From an uncultured Peptococcaceae bacterium (GTDB taxonomy: Bacteria; Bacillota; Peptococcia; Peptococcales; Peptococcaceae), in NCBI GenBank assembly GCA_938044045.1, contig CALIQN010000014.1, forward strand, positions 1-9,580: a stretch of 9,580 nt of DNA. The letters run 5' to 3'. A program made the translations under genes and the position numbers. Positions 1 through 7,800 of this stretch are shown in pieces (position 1 is the stretch's first letter; the number at the start of each line of letters is the position of its first letter). The notes below the pieces were generated by a model, which worked only from the letters and a program-made list of their open reading frames with translations, was not told the DNA's origin and did not search any database.

Positions 1-3000
1 ACCTTGACCAACATGTACACCTTTAATCTTGCTTGGATCAGTAGGATTGTCAATGATGACAGCTGGGGTAGGTGGATCGATTGTAACGATTTGTTCTAAT
101 TCATTGATGATTTGTGGGGTGAGTCCGGTGCCTGTCACGTTCGCTTTTGGCTTGTTGACACTTTCACCTTTCTTCACAAAGAGTGGATCTAAGGTAAGCT
201 TGGTGTCAGCTGGGACAACGATAACCTTACCTTTCGCTTCCTTACCTGCATATTTTACAGTAAATTCTTGGATACCGACAGTTTTACCCTTGACACGGAT
301 AAAGTTACCTGTCTTTGCACCATATTCTTCAGCGATTGCACCTGTCGTTTCTAAGCCTTCTACAGTGTAAACTGCACGGCTAAGATCAACATCAGTACCA
401 TTTGCATCAGCTACAGCCTTAAGCACGTTATCAACACTAGTACCTTGTTTGATGATGAGCTTATTGGTGCTGAGTTTAAGGTCATTAACAGTTGCACCTG
501 CTGGAAGAACTGTCAGTGGTAATTTACCAACGTAGAGCTTACCATCTTTGGTGTAGGTCACAATGAATTCATCAGAACCAACTGTTCCACCAGTGAGTTT
601 AAAGTCAGTATTTGCAGAACCTGCTGTTGGAGTAACATTGTTCGTTACCACTCTATTTGGTGTGGTATTAGGGATGTATGGTTCATCGCTATCCCTTTGT
701 CCATTGCCATTGGCATCAAAGTATGCACGATAGAGAGCATCTTGACCAATTGAAAGTGTGCCATTGGTCTTTGTTGGTGTCACTTCCACGAGGGTGAGAC
801 GGCCATCAGCAGCAGTGTCAATGGTACTGTCATCATAGACGACAATATCTGCTGTTGCACTTAGGCTATCGATGCTGTAGCTAATAGTGGTTGAACCAAC
901 TGCTAGAGCATCAATCTTACCTTTATCCCCTGCGGCAAAGTTTGCCACTGTAGTATTTGCAATCGTTGGGTTGATATCAACATTTGGATCTAAGGTTTTA
1001 TCCGCTGCCCCATTGAGACCTTTTAAGAGATAGCTTACATCTACATTGGTGGTACCTACCTTAATCTTAATAGGGTTAGGGCTAATGGTTGCTTGATAGC
1101 TAGCACTATTTATCGTACCTGCGTTTACCTTAACATCACCAGTGACAGGAACGACAGTACCATCACTAAGCTTAGCAGTGTAGCCTACTCCAGCTGCTGT
1201 TGCAGTTACACCTTTAACTTTAAACTTAGGATGTGTGGTATCTGTATTTCTCGTATCAACAGCAAAGTCACCAGTAGCTGCCTTAAATTCGCCAAGTTGT
1301 AATGGCGAAATAGGTACTTTACGAGCAGTGCCGCCACCTGCTGGTGTTACGAGTGCATAGAGTTGAAGTTCACCAGATGATGCACCAGCATCAACAGCTA
1401 CAGGGTCAACTTCTAAGCCAGTAATGGTTTCACCAGGTGCAAGTGGAATCTCATTGGTCACTTTGATGATGAGATCATCATAGAGATTTGGATTGTCTTT
1501 ATAGCTAACACGTACTCGCGCCTCACCATAGGTATTACCCTTGAGGACATAGGTACCATTAGCACTCACTTGGCCATCCTTTAAGATACCATTTGGATTG
1601 CTGACCACTTCCCATTTGAAGAGATTTGCACGATCTGCAGCATCTTTGTCTGTACCAAGGGTCTTACCAAGATAGGTTGCTGTGACGTCATTGCCTGAGA
1701 CAGTGATACCATTCCAAGCATTGATGACTAGGGTCTTTTCTGCACTATCTGTTGTTGCCATTTCGCTGGTGAGTGTCACATACTTACGCTCGTTTTCTTC
1801 TTTGAAACCAGCTGTTACGCCATTGTCAGTAGCTGGAAGGACATTGATTTTTGAACCATCGCCTTCGGTGCTTGCAAAACGCAAGTCTTTTGGCGTGAGT
1901 TCGATTGCTGTAACGCTACCTTCTGGGCTACGAATGACAGAATCTAGATTGCGTTGATAAAGGACTGCCGTCTTTGCGCCAGTTGGTGCATAACGGAAGC
2001 CTTCTGGAGCGGTAAAGTCGATTTGATAATCTTTGAAAGCAGGAAGCTTTTGACTGTTGTTTTCAACTGTCATTGCACCAGTTGCACCAAGGGTCGCATA
2101 ACCATCTCCCCCTGCATTTAGAGCCATATCAGTTTTTGCATGACCACTAGTATCTAATTCACGAAGTCTATACTTACCATTTGGTACCAATTTATCCACA
2201 GTTTTTTCATAGCTGTGGTTGTTTTCACCTTGGTCAACAAAAGGCTTGATGCTGAGCTTACCTGCCAAGTATTCACGAAGACGGAGGTCAAGGTTGATGA
2301 CATCACTTGTGCCAGATTTAACCTTAAAGGTAAGGCTTGGATAGTCTGTTGTAGGGTCTACTGTAAATGCTAGCCCTTCATCTAAAACGTCAGTATAGTT
2401 TGTGCGATCTGGGTTGTTGAAAGTGTAGAAAATGCCACCCTTCTTTTTATTTGGATCCGCATTAATCTTGCTACCATTATAGCTACCATCTAAAACCCAA
2501 GTGTATTTTTCTCTGTTTTTAAGAATTTTTGCTTTTTCTTCTGCTGTTGCATTCTTTGGAATATCTGTGAAGGAAACGACATAGTCTCTATCTCTAGTCT
2601 TCCCATAACCTTGTGGGAGGAACTTAAAGAGTCCGCCACCAATAGAGGTGAACTCATCGTTTCTATCATCATCTTTTGGATTGATTTGTGCCAACTTACC
2701 TACAAGGCCTTCACCAGTACCCTTAGTGCCATCCCCATCGATGTCACGCCAAATGTCCGCATTGAGGGTGACAGGATTGACGAAAGGTAGTCTGACTGGG
2801 ACATTCTTGTGGGTGTATTGATATTCACTTTGGAAGGTTGCCCCCGCTGGTGTATTGGTTGTAAGGCTATGGTCAGGAACAGCGAGGTCACTACCATTCA
2901 TCTTGTATTCCAATTCAAAAGCATAGACAGGGGTGACGGAAGTTGGATTCGCATCATTTGGTTTTAACTTCTGTCCATCATTTCTAGCGCCGGTTTGTTC

Positions 3001-4719
3001 AATGGCATCTAAGATAACGATGTTATTGACAGATTTATCCGGTTGATTTGCAGGTACCGTACCAAGAGGACGTTTCCACACATAACAAGCGACTTGTTTA
3101 CCATCGATGTACTTGGTAACTGGATTATTTTCTTTAACCCATTGGACACTTGTTCCAGGATTATCATTAAGCATAGAGTCTTCAGCGACAAGATAATTTA
3201 CTGGAAGATACATCTTAATCACTGCATCAGTCAAATCATTGGCTGAGCTATTCCCATAGAGGAGGTCAAGGGTAACAGGACTGTATTTATTTTGGTCGTC
3301 CACATTGACCACCGTCGTTGGGTTATTGACCTTAAGATAAGGTCCATTTGGGTTACCTTCATCAAGATCTGCATCCCCATAGGTGACCCCAAAGTACTTG
3401 GTTTCGCCAGGTAGGATAACGCGTGGGTTGTAGCGTGCGATATGACCACTATCATTGCTTGAGCCACGGTTACCATCAATCTTATGCCACCAATATTTGG
3501 TACCACCTTCAAATGTAGAAGTTGCAGCGATATTGTTAAAATACCCAATACCAAAATAGTCCGGATTTTCAAAATGGGCTTCAGCAGTTTGGTCTTGAGA
3601 AACACTTGGATACTTTCTAGAACCCTGTGCTTTAGGGTAGATAATTGCTGTTCTACCACCGTGCTGAGATGTTGCATACATAAACTCTGGTACTTTTTCT
3701 TTATAGGAATTGATATTGTCTGGGAACAAGCCATTTACTGTAAAGGCCCCTATGGTCCTAGTTAATGCATTAGCCTTTGTTGTCCAGTCATTCCCAGAGA
3801 ATTGATCTGCCCATTTTGTTGGGAAGCCTACTTCTATATCCCCAGTTCCAAATAAATTGACACCAGGTCCTCTAAATGGCGCATGGTCATCATTGATAAT
3901 CATGGTGTCAACATTCCAGGAAAGACCAAAGACTTGAGCCTCTGTCTGGCTGGTATTGGTTACCTTGACAAGATAGGTCGCTCTATCCGTTTTCTTTGTC
4001 ATCGCTCCTGTTAGATCTGCTGGATTTGGTATTTCTCTATCTAGGGTTTCATAGACAACTTCCAAATCCAAGTTTGGATTGCCTTGAACCTTACCTGTGA
4101 TGGTAAAGTCATCATGATTTTTTTGGACAGTTGGTTCAGGCGTTTTATCAAAGAGCCAGAAACTCTTATAGTTGGTACCTGGTTTCTGCCACTGATTAAA
4201 GCCTGTTACACTACCATCTTCAGAATCGGTCGGGCTTAAAGTCGATGTTATTTCTGTCCAAGTAGAAAGGGTTTTCCAATAAACATCCATGTCCCCTTCC
4301 CAGTTTCTATGCTTGACTTCGTACTCTTCCTTTAATTCTCTTTGGTCTTCTGGAGAAAGTCTTGACCAGTTTGGCTTGGTCTGTGGGTCGACAGGTTCTT
4401 TTGGACGCTTAGTTGGATCCTTTTCAATCGCCTGCCCTTGAATCATACGAAACGCATTACTAGTAGAGCCATAGTTATACGTTCCACCAAGGGTAGAATT
4501 CATTTTAATTGCTGGACCACCCAAAGAATTCAAATTTATTATCATCTGACCACTTGTTAGACTATCTCCTGGAAACGCATATCCATCCGGACCCACTGCA
4601 TGTGCCGGTGTTGCCGGGAAAGTGCCCAAGACGAGAGAAGCGGCTAAGGTTGTTGCCAAAAGGGTCTTCCCTAGTCGAGCTCTGAACCCAGTTTTCTTGG
4701 GTTTGCTTGTTAATTTCAT
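1..4719 (-). CDS. Large exported surface protein with SdrD-like and BIG-type domains, 3' partial
   Basis: The frame runs from the ATG at 4717-4719 to base 1: 1573 codons without a stop, continuing beyond the left edge. The start is supported by a good ribosome binding site and by a textbook signal peptide (residues 1-41). Residues 42-650 form an unrecognised head, likely beta-sandwich, rich in Trp, Tyr, Asn and Gly, with a charged helical insert at about 121-145. Residues 651-720 resemble an SdrD B domain, with a calcium-type loop at 659-670. Residues 794-925 look beta-rich and may be Cna-B-like. From 934 onward come several bacterial Ig-like modules; the clearest are 1207-1296 and 1409-1505, and a second EF-hand-like loop lies at 1335-1346. 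Only one cysteine (C545) is visible. The protein follows the SLH gene by 107 bases in the same direction, suggesting a shared surface locus. The anchor is not visible; SLH repeats, a sorting signal or non-covalent association are all possible. No catalytic motif was recognised, so adhesin, S-layer or matrix protein is inference. Confidence 0.93.
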   Translation of the reverse strand, partial: MKLTSKPKKTGFRARLGKTLLATTLAASLVLGTFPATPAHAVGPDGYAFPGDSLTSGQMIINLNSLGGPAIKMNSTLGGTYNYGSTSNAFRMIQGQAIEKDPTKRPKEPVDPQTKPNWSRLSPEDQRELKEEYEVKHRNWEGDMDVYWKTLSTWTEITSTLSPTDSEDGSVTGFNQWQKPGTNYKSFWLFDKTPEPTVQKNHDDFTITGKVQGNPNLDLEVVYETLDREIPNPADLTGAMTKKTDRATYLVKVTNTSQTEAQVFGLSWNVDTMIINDDHAPFRGPGVNLFGTGDIEVGFPTKWADQFSGNDWTTKANALTRTIGAFTVNGLFPDNINSYKEKVPEFMYATSQHGGRTAIIYPKAQGSRKYPSVSQDQTAEAHFENPDYFGIGYFNNIAATSTFEGGTKYWWHKIDGNRGSSNDSGHIARYNPRVILPGETKYFGVTYGDADLDEGNPNGPYLKVNNPTTVVNVDDQNKYSPVTLDLLYGNSSANDLTDAVIKMYLPVNYLVAEDSMLNDNPGTSVQWVKENNPVTKYIDGKQVACYVWKRPLGTVPANQPDKSVNNIVILDAIEQTGARNDGQKLKPNDANPTSVTPVYAFELEYKMNGSDLAVPDHSLTTNTPAGATFQSEYQYTHKNVPVRLPFVNPVTLNADIWRDIDGDGTKGTGEGLVGKLAQINPKDDDRNDEFTSIGGGLFKFLPQGYGKTRDRDYVVSFTDIPKNATAEEKAKILKNREKYTWVLDGSYNGSKINADPNKKKGGIFYTFNNPDRTNYTDVLDEGLAFTVDPTTDYPSLTFKVKSGTSDVINLDLRLREYLAGKLSIKPFVDQGENNHSYEKTVDKLVPNGKYRLRELDTSGHAKTDMALNAGGDGYATLGATGAMTVENNSQKLPAFKDYQIDFTAPEGFRYAPTGAKTAVLYQRNLDSVIRSPEGSVTAIELTPKDLRFASTEGDGSKINVLPATDNGVTAGFKEENERKYVTLTSEMATTDSAEKTLVINAWNGITVSGNDVTATYLGKTLGTDKDAADRANLFKWEVVSNPNGILKDGQVSANGTYVLKGNTYGEARVRVSYKDNPNLYDDLIIKVTNEIPLAPGETITGLEVDPVAVDAGASSGELQLYALVTPAGGGTARKVPISPLQLGEFKAATGDFAVDTRNTDTTHPKFKVKGVTATAAGVGYTAKLSDGTVVPVTGDVKVNAGTINSASYQATISPNPIKIKVGTTNVDVSYLLKGLNGAADKTLDPNVDINPTIANTTVANFAAGDKGKIDALAVGSTTISYSIDSLSATADIVVYDDSTIDTAADGRLTLVEVTPTKTNGTLSIGQDALYRAYFDANGNGQRDSDEPYIPNTTPNRVVTNNVTPTAGSANTDFKLTGGTVGSDEFIVTYTKDGKLYVGKLPLTVLPAGATVNDLKLSTNKLIIKQGTSVDNVLKAVADANGTDVDLSRAVYTVEGLETTGAIAEEYGAKTGNFIRVKGKTVGIQEFTVKYAGKEAKGKVIVVPADTKLTLDPLFVKKGESVNKPKANVTGTGLTPQIINELEQIVTIDPPTPAVIIDNPTDPSKIKGVHVGQG
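205..1101 (-). other. Tandem bacterial Ig-like (BIG-type) modules
   Basis: Residues about 1207-1505. One module (832-1101) reads 'ISPNPIKIKVGTTNVDVSY ... GKIDALAVGSTTISYSIDSLSATADIVV', which is the BIG2 pattern of an 'I.v.vG' start, a 'G.I.A...G.t.i...' middle and an alternating hydrophobic final strand. Another (205-495) reads 'LKLSTNKLIIKQGTSVDNVL ... FIRVKGKTVGIQEFTVKYAGKEAKGKVIVV' on the same plan. Between them is a diverged unit carrying a second acidic loop, FDANGNGQRDSDEP. Another diverged unit probably begins at about 200 and runs off the left edge, and similar but less clear units occupy about 1110-1920. Confidence 0.6.
2560..2769 (-). other. SdrD B-like domain with calcium-type loop
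   Basis: Residues 651-720. The strand 'ADIWRDIDGDG' is followed by 'GEGLVGKLAQINP', then 'FTSIGGGLFKFLPQGYG' and 'RDYVVSFTDIP'. This matches the order of the SdrD B / Cna-B family: W-x-D-x-[DN]-x-[DN]-G loop, G-x-x-G turn, 'G.y.F..l..g.Y.v.f' strands. The loop D659-I-D661-G-D663-G ... E670 (nucleotides 2710-2745) has EF-hand-like ligand spacing (positions 1, 3, 5 and 12), so calcium binding is likely. Such domains form stalks in surface adhesins. Confidence 0.65.
2770..4596 (-). other. Unrecognised N-terminal head region of the exported protein
   Basis: Mature residues 42-650. Aromatic and Asn/Gly-rich with alternating beta-strand-like stretches. Recognisable landmarks are ATYLVKVTNTS followed by 'VFGLSWNVDTMIINDDHAPF' (about 247-283), the latter rich in acidic residues that could bind metal. 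Further on are TSQHGGRTAIIYPKAQG (350-366) and 'KYWWHKIDGNRG' (409-420). 'YLVKVTNTS...' has the look of a beta-sandwich seen in DUF11-like or adhesin heads, but no family could be named with confidence. It is the most likely ligand-binding part of the protein by position. Confidence 0.5.
4597..4719 (-). other. Sec signal peptide
   Basis: The first 41 residues have a strongly basic start (K2, K6, K8, K9, R13, R15, K18), a hydrophobic core LLATTLAASLVLG, and a cleavage site of the A-x-A type at PAHA, giving mature protein from V42. The long basic n-region is typical of Gram-positive secreted giants. There is no lipobox cysteine, so it is not a lipoprotein signal. No YSIRK or KxYKxGKxW motif was seen. 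Confidence 0.92.
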
Positions 4720-4726
4720 CTTTTTA

Positions 4727-4734
4727 TCACCTTT
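4727..4734 (-). promoter_or_regulatory. Ribosome binding site for the downstream surface protein
   Basis: Minus-strand AAAGGTGA matches the anti-Shine-Dalgarno core AGGTGA and lies seven bases before the ATG at 4717-4719. The leader around it is A-rich. This site, with the signal peptide that follows, fixes the start of the second gene. No convincing -10/-35 pair was found between the hairpin and this site, so transcription may read through from the SLH gene. Confidence 0.85.
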
Positions 4735-4770
4735 TTTCTTTAAGCAAAAAAGTAGTATTTGCCTTAATTT

Positions 4771-4821
4771 AATTCTACCCGAAGCCCATGGGACGCCATG
4801 GGCTTTTGGTAGGATTTTTTT
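4771..4821. terminator. Long hairpin with T-tract in the inter-gene gap (possible terminator)
   Basis: The arms 4771-4791 and 4796-4816 pair almost perfectly around the four-base loop gacg. The core is GCCCATGG/CCATGGGC, and the extended stem has one C-T mismatch and two G-T pairs. A run of seven T (4815-4821) follows the hairpin on the plus strand, which is the canonical intrinsic-terminator layout for rightward transcription. In the minus direction, in which both genes run, the hairpin starts about 10 bases after the SLH stop codon but is followed by AATTAAATTAAGG, a poor U-tract. It may be a weak terminator, a bidirectional one, or an intercistronic stem-loop that protects mRNA ends. No plus-strand gene ending here was recognised. 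Confidence 0.6.
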
Positions 4822-4826
4822 AGCTC

Positions 4827-7800
4827 TTATCTATCGGTGCTTGCTTCGATGACATCGTAGTAAGCCCAGTAGGTCTTAGACAAGTCTTTGAATCGAGTTG
4901 CGTTGGCACTGTTGCCATCGATAGCTGCCTTGTCTGGCGTACGGTTGATGAGCTTGTTGATAACAGTGACAATTTCTGCTCTGGTGATTGGTTGGTTTGG
5001 CTTAAAGGTGCCATCTGGATAACCGCCCATCCAGCCATGTGAGATTGCATTGTCAATGTAGTCTTTTGCCCAGTGATTGCTACTGACGTCACTGAAGTTG
5101 GTCTTCTTGGTGGTATCAAGTTTTGCAAAGCGAGAAATCACGCTAGCGAATTCTGCTCTGGTGAGTTGTTTGTCTGGCTTAAAGGTGCCATCTTGGTAAC
5201 CACTGATAATCTTGAAGCCTTCGAGGTAACCGATAGGGTTGCTATACCATTTACCTGCTTTGATGTCGCTAAAGCTTGAGGTATAGGTCTTGCTTTCATC
5301 CATTTTCTCTTTTAAGAGTCTAGAGAAGATTGCTGCCACTTCTGCTCTGGTGATCGCACCACTAGCACGTACCACTTGACCTGGGTAACCATGGATATAA
5401 GCGAACTTATAGTTTTGGTCGAGTTCTACAGGTGGAAGCTCTGCTGGCTTGGTTGTGGTACTGGTGCTTGGCGTTGGGGTAGGGGTAGGCGTTGGGGTAG
5501 GAGGTACGATAGCACCGCCGCCACCGCCACCGCCGCCGCCGCCACCAGTCGTGGTGAAGGTTGCTGTGAAGGTGATGTTACCTACAACTTTGTGTCCAAC
5601 TGGGTTAGATGGACTCCAACCAGTGAAGTTTGCTGCTGCCGGTGCTTGTACACCAGGGACTTCATTTGCTTGGATGACGTGGTCTTCTTGGATCGTTTGA
5701 ACGAGGGCAGGAGAACCACTGACATGGATACCTTGTCCGAGAACAAAGGTCACTTGATAGTTGTTTAATGCTCTATATTGTGCGACAAAGGTCTTGTTAC
5801 CGTTAACGATATAACCTGATGAGACAGGGTCAACATCCCAACCATTAAACTTGTAACCTGCTGGTGCAGTGACTGTAGGCACTTCGCTTGCTGCGATAGT
5901 TGCGCCATTTGGCTTATAGAGCGTTGCATTGCCGCTAGTAATGGTTCCATTACCAACATAGAATTTGATTTCGCTTTGACCTGCTGGTGCAGTTGAAGTG
6001 TTGTACACTGCAGTAAAGGTCTTAGGTGCTACAACGGTATGATTCGCTGGGTCAGCTGGTGCCCAACCGACAAAGGTCTTGCCTGCTGCAGGGGTTGGTA
6101 CAGGAACATCACTAGATGCGATCACTTGATTTGCCGCATAAGCTTTAACCACTGTGCTGACTGCTGCACCACTAGGATCAACAACTGTACCATCACCGAG
6201 GTTGAAGGTAATGTTGATGAGACCTTGGGCAAGCGTACCAGGGCCAACTGTGGTCACTACTGCACCATTTACCTTAACCTTAACATAGTACTCTTGCGCC
6301 ATATCAGCTGCAGTGAGGTTAGAAAGGGTTAGGGTATCGCTTGTTTCTGTAAGTGCTGTAACAACATTGTTTGCAGGGTTCTTCGCAGTCCATTCGTAGG
6401 TGATGGTGTCAGTAGGCTGCGCACCACTGACGACGACATTGAAGCTTGCAGTACCACCGAGGTTAGCACTAACTGGGTTAGTTACAAAGGCAGCCGTTAC
6501 AGTGCTTGGCGTTGGTGTTGCGGCAACAACAGTTACACTTGCAGAAGGACTGTTTGCCACTTCGCTACCTTTGGTGACAACGACACGATAGAAATGGGTG
6601 CCTAGGGCACTGGTTGCAACAGGTAGGGTCTGATTGGTTTCACCAGCGATGTCTATCCAGTTGTTACCATCATTACTTTCTTGCCATTGATAGGTGTAGC
6701 TACCAGGGTCATTACCACCAACAGCGTTAGCAGTAAGGGTTACTGCAGTACCCTTCGCTACTGGTGCTGTAGGTTCACCACTAATTCTAGCTTTGAGCGC
6801 ATTAGCCGGATCAATCACCTTGTAAGTTACTGCTACTGTATTGGCTTGATAGGTATCAGTTGCACTGATTGCAACTGTACCAGTCGCCTTTGGTGAGATA
6901 CGGATGCGTGTGTAGTTTGTTGGGTTGTTCTTTAAGTCATTGGTGTTACCACCAGCGATTGTAGTGGTTGCACCAGACATGAGGCGATAGTTTAAGGTGC
7001 TATTGTTATCCAATGAGATGCTTGCATCCTCAGCAATTACTGGTGCACCTGCGTTAGCTTCATCCACAATGAAGAGATATCTTTCTCTTTCATTGAGTTT
7101 GAAGGTTATGCCTGGATTGTCAGTAACATCTTGTAAGTCATTACCATTTAATTCATAAATCTTATAACTTACAGCAGGACGAGGATCAGCAGCGTCTCCA
7201 GCTTTGTTTAATCTGACATGGAGTTGGAGGGTTTGACCATCGATGGTCGCTTCCCACAAGCCATACCAGGTTTCCGTATCAACCGGGAGGGTGCTTGAAA
7301 GTGTTGCTTTGACTGCCTTGTCACCACTTGGTGCAAAGGTCAAGAAGTCATTGGTGTCGGTGGTACCATTAGCATCATAGATACCTTGGTTGGTGAGGTT
7401 GATATCAGTAGCATCTACATATTCAAAAGTGCCATCATCATAAGTCTTCTTCACACGTACAAGGAAGCTAGTATTGGTATCACGGTCAAGTTCGACCGGA
7501 CCCGCTGGAGAAACATGGGTTTCATTATCATCAAAGATAGTGACTGGTTCAATGCTATAGGTTGCATTGCCTCTTGGGTGGCAAACCACGTCAAACTTCA
7601 AGGTGCCGAGGTAGTCGCCGTCTTTTTTGAGTTTAACTTCAACGGTTTCAATTTGGTTGGTTGGGTTGCCGATGTTTGGCCAGTTTGGATCAATTGCAAG
7701 CTTGCCTTGAGCAAGTTTTGCTGGATCTAAAACATTGTTTGGTGTTGGTTCAAGCTCAATATCAGCTAGACTCAAATCACTACCTAGGTCAACGGTGAGT

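Noticed and set aside
29..370. Plus-strand frame of 113 codons with hydrophobic stretches
   Set aside because: It is antisense to the Ig-like stalk of the exported protein. The minus-strand frame is open for 1573 codons and encodes recognisable domains, so this is a shadow.
3231..3734. Minus-strand frame of 167 codons in a different phase
   Set aside because: It overlaps completely the head region of the exported protein in another frame. Its composition (many Ile, Leu, Ser, Thr, Met) is that of a shifted reading, and no start signal was seen.
4735..4770. Possible sigma-A promoter before the second gene
   Set aside because: The stretch is AT-rich with TAGAAT- and CTTAAA-like hexamers, but no -35 box at proper spacing; TAGAAT would need its -35 inside the hairpin stem.
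4974..5351. Regularly spaced 12-base identical repeats suggesting a CRISPR or regulatory array
   Set aside because: The three copies (4974-4985, 5151-5162, 5340-5351) encode the TRAE motif of successive SLH modules, so they are explained by protein repeats.
5449..5700. Plus-strand frame with an 11-proline run, resembling a proline-rich protein
   Set aside because: It is the reverse strand of the glycine run in the SLH protein, has no ribosome binding site, and lies wholly inside a well-supported gene.
5376..5768. Plus-strand frame of 130 codons rich in Trp, Arg and Cys
   Set aside because: Composition is typical of a shadow opposite Gly/Pro/Thr-rich coding sequence; no start signal and no domain.
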